DNA of 64,000 nt from Bacillus thermotolerans (GCF_000812025.2 NZ_JWJE02000009.1:46376-110375), one strand, 5' to 3'; counted from the stretch's first letter, positions 46,141-56,236 are shown. A program made the numbers and translations. The notes: generated by a model from the sequence alone, not told the origin.

Positions 46141-47409
46141 ATGACACAAGGCGAAAAAATCACAGTATCGAATGGAGTATTAAACGTACCAAATAACCCG
46201 GTGATCCCATTTATCGAAGGCGACGGTATTGGCCCTGATATTTGGGCAGCAGCTTCTCGCGTATTAGATGCAGCTGTTGAGAAAGCATACAACGGGGAAA
46301 AGAAAATCGTATGGAAAGAAGTACTTGCTGGTGAGAAAGCATTTAACCAAACTGGCCAGTGGCTTCCGGATGAAACATTAGACCAAATCCGTGAATACTT
46401 GATCGCAATCAAAGGCCCGCTAACAACACCAGTAGGCGGCGGTTTCCGTTCCCTGAACGTTGCTCTTCGTCAAGAGTTAGACTTATTTGTCTGCCTGCGT
46501 CCGGTTCGTTATTTTGACGGTGTGCCTTCTCCTATTAAGCGCCCCGAAGATACAGATATGGTTATCTTCCGTGAAAACACTGAAGATATTTATGCAGGTA
46601 TTGAGTATCAAGAAGGATCAGACGAAGTAAAGAAAGTGATCGAATTCTTAAGAAATGAAATGGGTGTAAATAAAATCCGCTTCCCTGAAACATCAGGTAT
46701 CGGTATTAAGCCTGTTTCAAAAGAAGGTACAACACGCTTAGTACGTTCTGCGATCAACTATGCGATCAAAGAAGGACGCAAGTCTGTTACGCTAGTACAT
46801 AAAGGCAATATCATGAAGTTCACAGAAGGCGCATTCAAGAACTGGGGATACGAGCTTGCTGAAAAAGAATTCGGCGAGAAAGTATTTACTTGGGCGCAAT
46901 ATGACAAGATTAAAGAAGAGCAAGGAGCAGAGGCTGCGAACAAAGCACAGGCTGATGCGGAAGCTGCTGGCAAAATCATCGTAAAAGATGCGATTGCCGA
47001 TATCTTCTTACAGCAAATCCTAACTCGTCCGAAAGAGTTCGACGTAGTTGCTACAATGAACCTGAACGGTGATTATGTTTCTGATGCCCTTGCAGCGCAA
47101 GTAGGTGGTATTGGTATTGCTCCAGGAGCCAATATTAACTACGAGACAGGACATGCTATTTTCGAAGCGACACACGGTACAGCTCCGAAATATGCTGGTC
47201 TTGACAAAGTAAACCCTTCTTCTGTTCTGCTTTCAGGTGTATTAATGCTTGAACACTTAGGATGGAATGAAGCAGCAAATCTGATCACTAAATCAGTTGA
47301 GCAAACAATTGCATCTAAAGTCGTTACTTATGACTTTGCCCGCCTAATGGAAGGTGCAACTGAAGTGAAAACTTCTCAATTTGCAGACGAATTAATTAAA
47401 AACCTTTAA
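46141..47409 (+). CDS. icd: Isocitrate dehydrogenase (NADP)
   Basis: 422 residues, ATG behind TTGGAGG. Oxidises isocitrate to 2-oxoglutarate. Seen: [13 protein letters not shown] (~21), the substrate Ser-loop in [21 protein letters not shown] (~98-118), the catalytic Tyr in [15 protein letters not shown] (~142), [13 protein letters not shown] (~220) and [17 protein letters not shown] (~304-320), plus HGTAPKYAG (~344) for NADP. The insert of ~13 residues rich in Ala ([16 protein letters not shown]) at ~260 matches the Bacillus enzyme. Confidence 0.97.
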   Translation: MTQGEKITVSNGVLNVPNNPVIPFIEGDGIGPDIWAAASRVLDAAVEKAYNGEKKIVWKEVLAGEKAFNQTGQWLPDETLDQIREYLIAIKGPLTTPVGGGFRSLNVALRQELDLFVCLRPVRYFDGVPSPIKRPEDTDMVIFRENTEDIYAGIEYQEGSDEVKKVIEFLRNEMGVNKIRFPETSGIGIKPVSKEGTTRLVRSAINYAIKEGRKSVTLVHKGNIMKFTEGAFKNWGYELAEKEFGEKVFTWAQYDKIKEEQGAEAANKAQADAEAAGKIIVKDAIADIFLQQILTRPKEFDVVATMNLNGDYVSDALAAQVGGIGIAPGANINYETGHAIFEATHGTAPKYAGLDKVNPSSVLLSGVLMLEHLGWNEAANLITKSVEQTIASKVVTYDFARLMEGATEVKTSQFADELIKNL

Positions 47410-47418
47410 TTTGTATAG

Positions 47419-47450
47419 CCCCTGTTTCTCCCATTAGGGAGAAACAGGGG
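47419..47450 (+). other. Strong hairpin between icd and mdh
   Basis: Perfect 14-bp stem CCCCTGTTTCTCCC / GGGAGAAACAGGGG with ATTA loop, followed by TATATATTATTT rather than a T run. Likely 3' stabiliser or partial terminator that sets the mdh:icd ratio. Confidence 0.75.
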
Positions 47451-47486
47451 TATATATTATTTCCAATACTGAAGGAGGTTCATTTC

Positions 47487-48425
47487 ATGTCTTTAAAGCG
47501 AAAAAAGATTTCCGTTGTCGGTGCCGGTTTCACTGGAGCCACTACAGCATTTTTGCTAGCACAGAAAGAGCTTGGTGATATTGTATTAGTGGATATTCCA
47601 CAAGCAGAAGACCCAACGAAAGGCAAAGCATTAGACATGCTCGAATCAGGCCCGGTTCTTGGCTTCGATGCAAATATTACCGGCACTTCTGACTATGCGG
47701 ATACAAAGGATTCAGACCTCGTCATTATCACAGCTGGTATCGCTCGTAAACCAGGTATGAGCCGTGACGATTTGGTTCAAACAAACCAAAAGGTGATGAA
47801 ATCTGTAACAGCTGAAGTTGTGAAAAACTCTCCGAATTGTACAATCATTGTATTGACAAACCCAGTAGATGCAATGACTTACACAGTATTTAAGGAATCA
47901 GGCTTTCCGAAGCATCGCGTTATCGGACAGTCAGGCGTATTGGACAGTGCTCGCTTCCGTACATTTATCGCTCAAGAATTAAACCTGTCTGTAAAAGATA
48001 TCACGGGCTTCGTTCTTGGCGGGCATGGGGATGATATGGTGCCGCTTGTCCGTTATTCGTATGCTGGCGGTATTCCGCTTGAGAAATTAATTCCAAAAGA
48101 CCGTTTAGAAGAAATTGTAGAACGCACACGTAAAGGCGGCGGAGAGATTGTTGCACTGCTTGGTAATGGTTCCGCTTACTATGCACCAGCTGCTTCACTT
48201 GTAGAAATGGCTGAAGCTATCTTGAAGGACCAGCGACGTGTTCTTCCAGCTATTGCTTATCTGGAAGGAGAGTATGGCTTCGAAGGCATTTATCTCGGTG
48301 TGCCAACGATCTTAGGTGCTGGCGGTATTGAAGAGATTATTGAGCTCGAATTAACAGAGGATGAGCAGGCAGCCCTGCAGAAGTCTGCTGATTCTGTCCG
48401 CAATGTTATGAAAGTTCTTGCATAA
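47487..48425 (+). CDS. mdh: Malate dehydrogenase (NAD)
   Basis: 312 residues, ATG behind GAAGGAGGTTC. LDH-like malate dehydrogenase: [14 protein letters not shown] (~12) with acidic LVDIPQ (~35) for [18 protein letters not shown] (~82; the Arg pair selects malate/oxaloacetate), [11 protein letters not shown] (~120), and the catalytic His in [16 protein letters not shown] (~180). Third gene of the TCA operon; followed by a strong terminator. Confidence 0.97.
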   Translation: MSLKRKKISVVGAGFTGATTAFLLAQKELGDIVLVDIPQAEDPTKGKALDMLESGPVLGFDANITGTSDYADTKDSDLVIITAGIARKPGMSRDDLVQTNQKVMKSVTAEVVKNSPNCTIIVLTNPVDAMTYTVFKESGFPKHRVIGQSGVLDSARFRTFIAQELNLSVKDITGFVLGGHGDDMVPLVRYSYAGGIPLEKLIPKDRLEEIVERTRKGGGEIVALLGNGSAYYAPAASLVEMAEAILKDQRRVLPAIAYLEGEYGFEGIYLGVPTILGAGGIEEIIELELTEDEQAALQKSADSVRNVMKVLA

Positions 48426-48480
48426 CGGATAGTAACGATGTCTCCTGGCTCTGTTGATGGGTAAGAGAGATACTATGAGG

Positions 48481-48512
48481 AAGCCTGCCAGGCGAACTGG
48501 CAGGCTTTTTTG
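48481..48512 (+). terminator. Terminator of citZ-icd-mdh
   Basis: AAGCCTGCCAG / CTGGCAGGCTT with loop GCGAA, then TTTTTTG. Confidence 0.92.
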
Positions 48513-48663
48513 CTGCATATGTTAAAGCTCTTGTCATAGAGGGCGGTTACGGAAATAATTGTCGAAATACCTGCATTCCTTTCCTCCCTTGTCTTTTCCT
48601 ATGGACATTCATTCTATATAATGAGGGAGAGAGACGATAAATCACTTTCAGGGAGAGGGCGAC

Positions 48664-49377
48664 ATGAGTAAAAAAATTCTAGTAGTGGATGATGAACAAT
48701 CCATTGTGACATTAATTAAATACAACCTGGAACAGGCAGGCTTTGAAGTAATCACTGCTTTTGATGGAGAAGAAGGATTACAGAAAGCTGTGGAGGAACA
48801 GCCGGATCTCATTGTTTTAGATTGGATGCTTCCTATTATGGAAGGAATGGAAGTCTGCAAAGCATTACGCCAGCAGAGAATGGACATGCCAATTTTAATG
48901 CTGACAGCGAAAGACGAAGAATTTGACAAAGTGCTCGGTCTTGAATTAGGGGCAGATGATTATATGACAAAGCCGTTTAGCCCCCGGGAGTTGACTGCGC
49001 GTATTAAAGCTATTTTGCGTCGTGCACTGCAACTGGCCCCTCAAGAGGAAAGAAGGTTGCCGCAGGAAGGCAGCTTAAGGGTATCAGAAATTGAAATTTA
49101 TCCAGAAAAGTATGAAGCATATTTTCAAGGGAACTTGTTAGAATTAACGCCAAAAGAATTTGAATTATTGATGTATTTAGTTGAAAACAAAGGAAGGGTA
49201 TTGACTCGTGATCAGCTGTTAAGTGCTGTTTGGAAATACGATTTTGCGGGAGATACACGCATTGTGGATGTGCATATTAGCCACCTGCGCGAAAAAATCG
49301 AACAGAACACTAGAAAACCTGCATACATAAAAACGATACGCGGATTAGGGTACAAGCTAGAGGAGCCTAAGATCTGA
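48664..49377 (+). CDS. phoP: PhoP, phosphate response regulator
   Basis: 237 residues, OmpR family. Receiver domain with DDE (~10), phosphoacceptor Asp in IVLDWMLPIMEG (~54) and the switch Lys in MTKPFSPREL (~102); winged-helix DNA-binding domain (~135-235) ending VDVHISHLREKIEQN and IKTIRGLGYKLE. Activates the phosphate-starvation regulon when phosphorylated by PhoR. Stop and phoR start share a base (TGATG). Gene follows mdh as in B. subtilis. Confidence 0.96.
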   Translation: MSKKILVVDDEQSIVTLIKYNLEQAGFEVITAFDGEEGLQKAVEEQPDLIVLDWMLPIMEGMEVCKALRQQRMDMPILMLTAKDEEFDKVLGLELGADDYMTKPFSPRELTARIKAILRRALQLAPQEERRLPQEGSLRVSEIEIYPEKYEAYFQGNLLELTPKEFELLMYLVENKGRVLTRDQLLSAVWKYDFAGDTRIVDVHISHLREKIEQNTRKPAYIKTIRGLGYKLEEPKI

Positions 49378-51146
49378 TGGTGAAGTTCCGAACCCGGCTA
49401 GTACTAGCGCTTATTTCCCTAGTTGTTCTTGTGTTAGCTGCGCTGGGAATTATGCTCGGGCAAATGTTTAAAGGTTATTACTTATCTATTTTCGATGAAC
49501 GTCTGGAAAAAGAAGCAGATATGCTGGCAGAGATGATCAGTAGAGAAGGTGGTCTTAATACTTTTAATACGGATTTAGCGAAAGAATGGAGCGATAAGCT
49601 CAATGTACGTGTCTCGATCGCGGATTCATCCGGTGATCTTCTCTTTGACAGCGGTGTGTTTAATGGGGCCATGCTTTCTACCCATCAAGAAATTGTCAAG
49701 CAGCTGCCAAAAGTCGAAAATTCTGCAGCGTATAAGCAATCCCTTCTATCAAAAGTAGATGAATTGTATCATTGGCGGAGCATAACCAACAGTGATGGGG
49801 AAGAGGATGGACTGGTTATTTTAAGTACAAAGGTAGAGGCGCTAGATGCCATTTACGAAGAGATTTGGATAATTCTACTTTTTTCACTAGGCTTGTCCTT
49901 CGTCCTGATTATTTTAACCGGCTCAAGAATTACGAGACGTTATACGAAGCCAATTGAGTCCGCTACAAAGGTAGCGATTGAGCTGGCAAAAGGAAATTAC
50001 CGGGCGAGAACGTATGAAGCTCCCTCAGATGAAGTCGGAGTGTTGAATACCTCCATTAATATCCTGGCAAGGAACCTGCAGGAAATGATGCAAGCACAAG
50101 AGATTCATCAAAATAGACTTTCCACGCTAATTGAAAACATTGAAAGCGGGCTTTTGCTGATTGATGATCGGGGCTTCGTGGTGATGGTCAATCGTTCTTT
50201 TAAGCAGCTGTTCCATTTAGAGGGCCAGAGACTGATCAAGAAAAGATACCATCAGGTCATCCCTCATAAGGAAGCAATGGAAGTCGTAGAAGAAGTATTC
50301 ATGAAGGAAGAGCATGTGCGTCGCCAGCTTATTTTGCCAGTGGGAATTGAGAGAAAGCACTTTGAAGTATCGGGTGCCCCTATTATCGGAACAAACGATG
50401 AATGGAAGGGAATTCTCGTTGTTTTCCATGATATTACGAGCTTGAAAAGGCTGGAGCAGATGCGCAAGGACTTCGTGGCCAACGTTTCTCATGAGCTGAA
50501 AACTCCTATTACTTCGATTAAGGGCTTCACAGAGACGCTGCTGGATGGAGCGATGGAAGATAAGGAAGCGCTGAAAATGTTTTTAGACATTATTTTAAAA
50601 GAGAGCGAGCGAATGCAGACGCTTGTTATGGATCTGCTCGAATTATCGAAGATTGAGCAAAAAGGAATCAGTTTGAATGTTTCAGAGGTAGCGGTGGACC
50701 AGCTGATTAAAGAAGTCGTTCTTGTGCTGCAGAGCCGTTTTGAAGAGAAGCAGCTGGGTCTTACTGTTGATCTGCAGGACGATCTGTTCATTAAGGGGGA
50801 TGCCAGCCGTTTAAAGCAAGTGTTTGTGAATTTACTAACCAATGCAACCTTATATACACAAAGAGGTGGAAACGTCAGCGTGAGGGCATTTGGGCAAGAA
50901 GATCAGATCGTTGTTGAAGTGAAAGACAATGGCATTGGTATTTCTTCGGAGGAACTGCCCCGAATTTTTGAAAGGTTCTACCGGGTAGATAAGGCGAGAA
51001 GCAGAAACTCAGGCGGAACCGGCCTTGGTCTGGCGATTGTCAAGCATATTATTGAAGCGCACAAAGGGGAGATAACCGTAGAGAGCAAGGTGAATGAAGG
51101 AACGACCTTTACGGTATATCTGCACAAACATATGGAGAAAGAGTAA
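49377..51146 (+). CDS. phoR: PhoR, phosphate sensor histidine kinase
   Basis: 589 residues. Membrane helix ~8-30, extracytoplasmic PDC/Cache-like domain ~32-160, second helix ~165-185, HAMP (~187-240), PAS (~245-350), HisKA with the phosphoacceptor His in FVANVSHELKTPITSIKGF (~372), and HATPase with VFVNLLTNATLYT, DNGIGISSEELPRIFERFYRVD and GGTGLGLAIVKHI. Partner of PhoP. In Bacillus its input is tied to wall teichoic acid intermediates during phosphate starvation. Confidence 0.96.
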   Translation: MVKFRTRLVLALISLVVLVLAALGIMLGQMFKGYYLSIFDERLEKEADMLAEMISREGGLNTFNTDLAKEWSDKLNVRVSIADSSGDLLFDSGVFNGAMLSTHQEIVKQLPKVENSAAYKQSLLSKVDELYHWRSITNSDGEEDGLVILSTKVEALDAIYEEIWIILLFSLGLSFVLIILTGSRITRRYTKPIESATKVAIELAKGNYRARTYEAPSDEVGVLNTSINILARNLQEMMQAQEIHQNRLSTLIENIESGLLLIDDRGFVVMVNRSFKQLFHLEGQRLIKKRYHQVIPHKEAMEVVEEVFMKEEHVRRQLILPVGIERKHFEVSGAPIIGTNDEWKGILVVFHDITSLKRLEQMRKDFVANVSHELKTPITSIKGFTETLLDGAMEDKEALKMFLDIILKESERMQTLVMDLLELSKIEQKGISLNVSEVAVDQLIKEVVLVLQSRFEEKQLGLTVDLQDDLFIKGDASRLKQVFVNLLTNATLYTQRGGNVSVRAFGQEDQIVVEVKDNGIGISSEELPRIFERFYRVDKARSRNSGGTGLGLAIVKHIIEAHKGEITVESKVNEGTTFTVYLHKHMEKE

Positions 51147-51225
51147 ACTTTTACAAAATATTTAAATCGGCTTTATGTTTACTTCACAATGGCTTCCTAT
51201 AATAAATGGTGTCAACCCCCACTTT

Positions 51226-51258
51226 AGCGAGGGGTGTAAAAGCCTCTCGCTCTTTTTA
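51226..51258 (+). terminator. Terminator of phoPR
   Basis: AGCGAGGGG / CCTCTCGCT (one G-U) with loop TGTAAAAG, then CTTTTT. Confidence 0.75.
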
Positions 51259-51277
51259 AAATGAGAGATGAGAACTC

Positions 51278-51342
51278 AAAGCCGTTATTTTCTTTTTTTA
51301 TTCTGGGCATGGTAGAATAAAGAAGAAAATAACGGCTTTTTT
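51278..51342 (+). terminator. Second inverted repeat with T run just before polA
   Basis: 17-base perfect arms AAAGCCGTTATTTTCTT (51278-51294) and its complement (from 51323) around a 28-base loop, followed by TTTTTT. It ends 45 bases before the polA start. A possible -10 TAGAAT lies in the loop, which would put the polA transcript start after the 5' arm. Confidence 0.65.
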
Positions 51343-51386
51343 GCGTTGGATTACGGCTATTGTTCCGAGAAGGGGGACGAATCATA

Positions 51387-54014
51387 ATGAAGAAAAAAAT
51401 CGTACTAATTGATGGCAACAGCATTGCATACCGAGCATTTTTTGCTTTGCCTTTATTGAATAATAATAAAGGTGTGCATACAAACGCAGTATATGGATTT
51501 GCCATGATGCTGTTAAAGGTGATGGAAGAAGAAAAACCAACCCATTTGCTAGTCGCTTTCGATGCAGGAAAAACCACCTTTCGTCACGAGACGTATAGTG
51601 AGTATAAAGGCGGCCGGCAGAAGACGCCGCCTGAGTTATCTGAACAGTTCCCATATATTCGTGAGCTTTTGAAGGCTTATAGCATTGCTCAGTATGAGCT
51701 GGAGAACTATGAAGCGGATGATATTATCGGTACCTTATCCCTTCAGGCGGAGAGCGATGGGTTTGAAGTTAAGATTTACTCAGGGGATAAGGATCTTACG
51801 CAGCTGGCCTCCGATCAGACGACCGTTTGCATCACAAAGAAGGGAATTACAGATATTGAGGAGTATACACCGGCGCATATTCAGGAAAAGTACGGGCTCA
51901 CTCCCCAGCAAATTATTGACATGAAAGGCTTGATGGGCGATTCTTCTGATAACATTCCGGGTATTCCAGGAGTTGGAGAAAAAACAGCTATTAAGCTGTT
52001 AAAGCAATTTGAGACAGTTGAGAAGCTGCTTGGCTCTATTGATGAAGTCAGCGGAAAGAAATTGAAGGAGAAGCTGGAGGAGCATCAAGAGCTTGCTGTA
52101 ATGAGCAAGGAGCTTGCAACGATTTCTCGGGAAGTGCCTCTGGACTTTTCGATAAGCAGTTTAGAGTATAGGGAGCCTGATGAACAGAAAGTCTATGAGC
52201 TATTTAAAGATCTTGGCTTTAATTCGCTGCTGGATAAATTGAATCCTCCGGCAGAGAGTACCGAGGAGCGTGAGCAAGTGGAGTATAAGGTTGTGAAAGA
52301 GCTAGACGAAGATCTTTTTAGCAGCAGTTCTTCCTTTTATGTGGAGATCATTACTGAAAACTATCACCAGGCGGATATTGCTGGTCTGGGCATCAGTGGG
52401 GAAAAGGGAACTTTTTTTCTTCCGTTAGAGACTGCGCTTCAATCGGATGTATTTAAAGCTTGGGCTGCCGATGACTCCAAGAAGAAGGCAGTATATGATG
52501 CCAAGCGCACCATCATTGGATTAAGACGCCGCGGGGTGGAGTTAAAAGGAATCGACTTTGATGTTTGGCTTGCTTCTTATTTGCTGAACCCTTCAGAATC
52601 ACCAGAAGACTTTGCTGCAGTCGCGAGGCTGCATGGCCTTACTTCTGTGCAGACCGATGAAGCTGTCTACGGCAAGGGAGCAAAACGGAAGCTGCCGGAT
52701 GAAGAAGTGTATACGGAGCACATTGCTTCGAAAGCAGCTGTCATTGAAGAGTTAAAGGAAGTTTGCCTAAAAGAATTGGAGCAGAACGAACAGATAGAGC
52801 TGTTTTATGAGCTTGAGCTTCCGCTTGCACTCATTCTAGCAGACATGGAAACAGAAGGTGTACAAGTAGATATTGGCCGTTTAAAAGAAATGGGTGAAGA
52901 CTTAAAGAATAAGCTGACAGATATTGAACAGACCATTTACCGCATTGCAGGTACAGAATTTAATATTAATTCTCCAAAGCAGCTTGGGTCTGTTCTGTTT
53001 GAAAAACTTGGACTGCCGCCTATCAAAAAGACAAAAACAGGTTATTCAACCTCGGCGGATGTTCTTGAAAAGCTGGCCCCTTCCCATGAGATTGTCGAAC
53101 ACATTCTGCACTATCGCCAGCTTGGTAAGCTGCAGTCCACTTATATTGAAGGTCTGTTGAAAGTTGTGGATAAAGATACACACAAGATCCACACGAGGTT
53201 TAATCAAGCGTTAACACAGACCGGACGTCTAAGCTCGACGGAACCGAACTTGCAAAACATTCCTATTCGGCTGGAGGAAGGAAGAAAGATACGCCAGGCA
53301 TTTGTTCCTTCTGATCCTGAAGCGGTTATTTTCGCAGCGGATTACTCACAAATCGAGCTGCGTGTTCTCGCTCATATAGCGGATGATGAGCGATTGATTG
53401 ATGCGTTCAAGCATGACCTCGATATTCATACAGCCACAGCTGCGCAGGTATTCCACGTATCCCAGGACGAAGTGGACAGCAACATGCGCCGGCAGGCAAA
53501 AGCCGTGAACTTTGGAATTGTCTATGGCATTAGTGACTACGGCTTGTCTCAAAGCCTGGGAATTACAAGGAAGGAAGCGGGACTGTTTATTGAACGTTAT
53601 TTAAATTCCTATCCAGGAGTGAAGGAATATATGGAGGACATTGTTCGCCAGGCGAAGGAAAGAGGGTACGTGACTACACTGCTCCATCGCCGGCGCTACA
53701 TCCCGGAAATTACAAGCAGAAACTTTAATGTGCGTGGCTTTGGTGAACGGACTGCGATGAATACGCCTATTCAAGGCAGTGCAGCAGATATCATTAAGAA
53801 GGCAATGATTGATGTAGCAGAGCGTGTGAAAGAGGAAGGTCTTGCATCTAAACTGCTGCTTCAGGTGCACGATGAGCTGATTTTTGAAGTGCCGAAAGAA
53901 GAGCTGGATGTTATGAAGAAGCTTGTGCCGGAGGTCATGGAGCAGGCAGTCGAGCTGAACGTTCCGTTAAAGGTAGATTATTCTTACGGATCTACCTGGT
54001 ATGATGCAAAATAA
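51387..54014 (+). CDS. polA: DNA polymerase I
   Basis: 875 residues from ATG 51387 (AGAAGGGGGACG upstream; a TTG at 51360 is in frame). 5'-3' exonuclease domain ~1-295 (IDGNSIAYRAFFALP, YEADDIIGTL, YSGDKDLTQLAS, MGDSSDNIPGIPGVGEKTA). Middle domain ~310-475 has lost the proofreading residues: FYVEIITEN stands where active enzymes have D-x-E, as in other Bacillus Pol I. Polymerase domain ~480-875 with AADYSQIELRVLAHI (~655), RRQAKAVNFGIVYGIS (~705) and LLQVHDELIFEV (~830). Repair and Okazaki-fragment maturation. Followed by mutM after 33 bp. Confidence 0.97.
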   Translation: MKKKIVLIDGNSIAYRAFFALPLLNNNKGVHTNAVYGFAMMLLKVMEEEKPTHLLVAFDAGKTTFRHETYSEYKGGRQKTPPELSEQFPYIRELLKAYSIAQYELENYEADDIIGTLSLQAESDGFEVKIYSGDKDLTQLASDQTTVCITKKGITDIEEYTPAHIQEKYGLTPQQIIDMKGLMGDSSDNIPGIPGVGEKTAIKLLKQFETVEKLLGSIDEVSGKKLKEKLEEHQELAVMSKELATISREVPLDFSISSLEYREPDEQKVYELFKDLGFNSLLDKLNPPAESTEEREQVEYKVVKELDEDLFSSSSSFYVEIITENYHQADIAGLGISGEKGTFFLPLETALQSDVFKAWAADDSKKKAVYDAKRTIIGLRRRGVELKGIDFDVWLASYLLNPSESPEDFAAVARLHGLTSVQTDEAVYGKGAKRKLPDEEVYTEHIASKAAVIEELKEVCLKELEQNEQIELFYELELPLALILADMETEGVQVDIGRLKEMGEDLKNKLTDIEQTIYRIAGTEFNINSPKQLGSVLFEKLGLPPIKKTKTGYSTSADVLEKLAPSHEIVEHILHYRQLGKLQSTYIEGLLKVVDKDTHKIHTRFNQALTQTGRLSSTEPNLQNIPIRLEEGRKIRQAFVPSDPEAVIFAADYSQIELRVLAHIADDERLIDAFKHDLDIHTATAAQVFHVSQDEVDSNMRRQAKAVNFGIVYGISDYGLSQSLGITRKEAGLFIERYLNSYPGVKEYMEDIVRQAKERGYVTTLLHRRRYIPEITSRNFNVRGFGERTAMNTPIQGSAADIIKKAMIDVAERVKEEGLASKLLLQVHDELIFEVPKEELDVMKKLVPEVMEQAVELNVPLKVDYSYGSTWYDAK

Positions 54015-54047
54015 CGTGTGTAAGAAAAATAGAAGGGAGAAGGTCAA

Positions 54048-54881
54048 TTGCCGGAAATGCCAGAAGTTGAAACGGTTCGGCGGACACTTAAAAGCTTAGT
54101 TGCCGGCAAAACGGTCGAAAGCGTCGAGATCCGCTGGCCAAACATTATAAAGAAGCCTGAACAGGCAGAACAATTTGCTGATGCTTTAGCTGGTGAAACC
54201 ATTCATGATATTGAGCGCCGAGGAAAGTTTTTGATTTTCATACTGGATCATTACTCTCTAGTGTCTCATTTGCGTATGGAAGGAAAATATCATTTACATC
54301 AGCCGGGTGAAGAAGAGGAACCGCATACACATATTCTTTTTACATTTACAGATGGTACCCAGCTCCGTTATAGGGACGTACGCAAATTCGGCACTATGCA
54401 TTTGTTTTTGAAGGGAGAAGAGCACAGCTCCCTCCCTCTCGCACAGCTGGGTCCCGAACCGTTTTCCGGGGAATTTACAATCAACTATATAAAAGAAAAG
54501 CTGCAGAGAACAGAACGATCGATTAAAGCAGTATTGCTGGATCAGACAGTTTTCGTCGGTTTAGGAAACATTTATGTTGATGAAGCGTTGTTTCGTGCAG
54601 GCATTCATCCAGAAAGAAAAGCGCGATCGCTGACAGAAGAAGAAATAGAGCAGCTTCACAAGGAAGTTGTCGCTACATTGCAAGAGGCGATTGATAAAGG
54701 CGGCAGCACGGTCCGTTCCTACGTCAACAGCCAGGGGCAAGCAGGTACTTTTCAGGAGACGCACTTTGTTTATGGGCGCAAAGGAGAGCCGTGCAAAAAG
54801 TGCGGAGAACGTATTGAAAAGATAAAGGTAGCCGGCAGAGGAACACATCTTTGTCCGAACTGTCAAAAACCTTTCTCCTAA
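54048..54881 (+). CDS. mutM: Formamidopyrimidine-DNA glycosylase MutM (Fpg)
   Basis: 277 residues, TTG start behind GAAGGGAGAAGG. Removes 8-oxoguanine and FaPy lesions and nicks the strand. Begins (M)PEMPEVETVRRTL: the Pro after the initiator Met is the Schiff-base nucleophile and the next Glu is catalytic. IERRGKFLIF carries the conserved Lys (~57), and the C-terminal zinc finger reads CKKCGERIEKIKVAGRGTHLCPNCQ. Probably co-transcribed with polA, ytaF and coaE, a repair/replication set. Confidence 0.97.
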   Translation: MPEMPEVETVRRTLKSLVAGKTVESVEIRWPNIIKKPEQAEQFADALAGETIHDIERRGKFLIFILDHYSLVSHLRMEGKYHLHQPGEEEEPHTHILFTFTDGTQLRYRDVRKFGTMHLFLKGEEHSSLPLAQLGPEPFSGEFTINYIKEKLQRTERSIKAVLLDQTVFVGLGNIYVDEALFRAGIHPERKARSLTEEEIEQLHKEVVATLQEAIDKGGSTVRSYVNSQGQAGTFQETHFVYGRKGEPCKKCGERIEKIKVAGRGTHLCPNCQKPFS

Positions 54882-54949
54882 CCGTGCTGAACCTTCCATC
54901 TGCTCTTTCCATATACTATCGTAACGGTTAGATAGGGAGGAGCAGTTCG

Positions 54950-55582
54950 ATGAATGGGTACTTTTCGCTGTTTATGCTGGCGGCGGCAGTTAGTTTGGAT
55001 AGCTTCAGCACAGGTCTTGCCTATGGATTGAAAAAGCTAAAGCTTCCTATTAAATCTGCCATTATCCTATCGCTTTGTTCGGCTGGCTCTCTTCTGGCGG
55101 CTATGGGGGCAGGGCATTGGCTCAGCAGCTGGCTCAATGAAGATATAGCCAACCGTCTTGGAGGCGGAATTTTAATGCTCCTCGGTGCCTGGGTGCTTTG
55201 GCAGTTTTTCAGAGGAGAGCAGAAGAAGCATACGTCCAATGAGAAGCAGCTCGTTCGTTTAGAGCTGCGACGTCTTGGTCTAGTGATTCAAATTTTTAAA
55301 AGGCCGGCGACAGCTGATTTGGATCAGTCAGGCACGATTACTGGATTAGAGGCACTGTTATTAGGGCTAGCTTTGTCGCTTGACGCTTTCGGGGCAGGGA
55401 TTGGGGCGGCAATGCTGAACTACCCGCCTTTTTTTCTGGCGGCTTCAGTAGCTGTAATGAATCTGTTATTTGTACTAGGCGGTCTGGCGTGCGGAAGGAA
55501 GTTTGCCGGCATGCAGTGGGTTCAGCGGATCGCTTTTTTTCCAGGAGTCCTGCTTATTATTTTAGGTACGTTAAAAATGTAA
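54950..55582 (+). CDS. ytaF: YtaF, sporulation membrane protein (MntP/TerC-like)
   Basis: 210 residues, ATG behind GGGAGGAGCAG. Six hydrophobic helices in two halves, each with an acidic membrane motif: AVSLDSFSTGLAYGLKKL (~14) and GLALSLDAFGAGIGAAML (~140). The LDxF/LDAF pair resembles cation-handling MntP/cadmium-resistance type exporters. Between the halves is DLDQSGTITGLEALLLG. YtaF is linked to sporulation in B. subtilis; substrate unknown. Confidence 0.88.
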   Translation: MNGYFSLFMLAAAVSLDSFSTGLAYGLKKLKLPIKSAIILSLCSAGSLLAAMGAGHWLSSWLNEDIANRLGGGILMLLGAWVLWQFFRGEQKKHTSNEKQLVRLELRRLGLVIQIFKRPATADLDQSGTITGLEALLLGLALSLDAFGAGIGAAMLNYPPFFLAASVAVMNLLFVLGGLACGRKFAGMQWVQRIAFFPGVLLIILGTLKM

Positions 55583-55605
55583 TCACCATATACAGGGGGA
55601 AAATC

Positions 55606-56208
55606 ATGGCAGTTATTATCGGGCTGACTGGCAGTATTGCGAGCGGCAAGAGTACAGTCAGTCGGCTATTACAAGAATTAGGATATACAATAGTGGATGC
55701 AGACGTGGCTGCCCGTAAAGTTGTTGAACCAGGCCAGCCTGCTCTTCAGCAAATTGCAGAAGCATTTGGGGAAGGCATTCTTCTTCCCGACGGTTCGCTA
55801 GACCGGGCAAAGCTGGGTGAGCGCATTTTTAATAATGAAGAAGAACGAAAAAAGCTGAACAATATTATCCATCCGGCTGTCCGCCAATTTATGAAAGATG
55901 AAAAAGAAGCTGCGATCGAAGCTGGAAAGCAGACAATCATTATGGACATTCCGCTTTTATATGAGAGCAAGTTAACGTGGATGGTCGGAAAGGTGATTGT
56001 CGTATATGTAGATAAAGATACACAGCTGCAAAGACTGATGGCGAGAAACCAATTAGACGAGGATGCAGCTAAAGCCCGAATTGCCTCCCAGCTGCCGCTT
56101 GCAGAGAAAGCGGCGCAGGCAGATGCTGTGATTGATAATAATGGGACTATTGAAGAAACGAAAGAACAGCTTCTTCGCATTCTTCGTGATTGGCAGCTGA
56201 CCCCTTAA
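55606..56208 (+). CDS. coaE: Dephospho-CoA kinase
   Basis: 200 residues from ATG 55606 (CAGGGGG upstream); longer in-frame starts back to 55489 would overlap ytaF and lack an SD. Last step of CoA synthesis. P-loop IIGLTGSIASGKSTV at the N-terminus, DADVAARKVVEPGQPAL (~33), lid region around HPAVRQFM and DIPLLYESKL (~112), and VYVDKDTQLQRLMARN (~135). Follows ytaF by 23 bp. Confidence 0.96.
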   Translation: MAVIIGLTGSIASGKSTVSRLLQELGYTIVDADVAARKVVEPGQPALQQIAEAFGEGILLPDGSLDRAKLGERIFNNEEERKKLNNIIHPAVRQFMKDEKEAAIEAGKQTIIMDIPLLYESKLTWMVGKVIVVYVDKDTQLQRLMARNQLDEDAAKARIASQLPLAEKAAQADAVIDNNGTIEETKEQLLRILRDWQLTP

Positions 56209-56236
56209 CCCGTTCCGTACTTGGACGGGTTTTTTC
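56207..56236 (+). terminator. Terminator of polA-mutM-ytaF-coaE
   Basis: AACCCGT / ACGGGTT stem with 11-base loop, then TTTTTT, overlapping the coaE stop. Confidence 0.85.

Noticed and set aside
48426..48663. PhoP boxes upstream of phoP
   Set aside because: I looked for TT(A/T)ACA direct repeats at 11-bp spacing and saw none; only an AT-rich TATATAAT stretch without a good -35.
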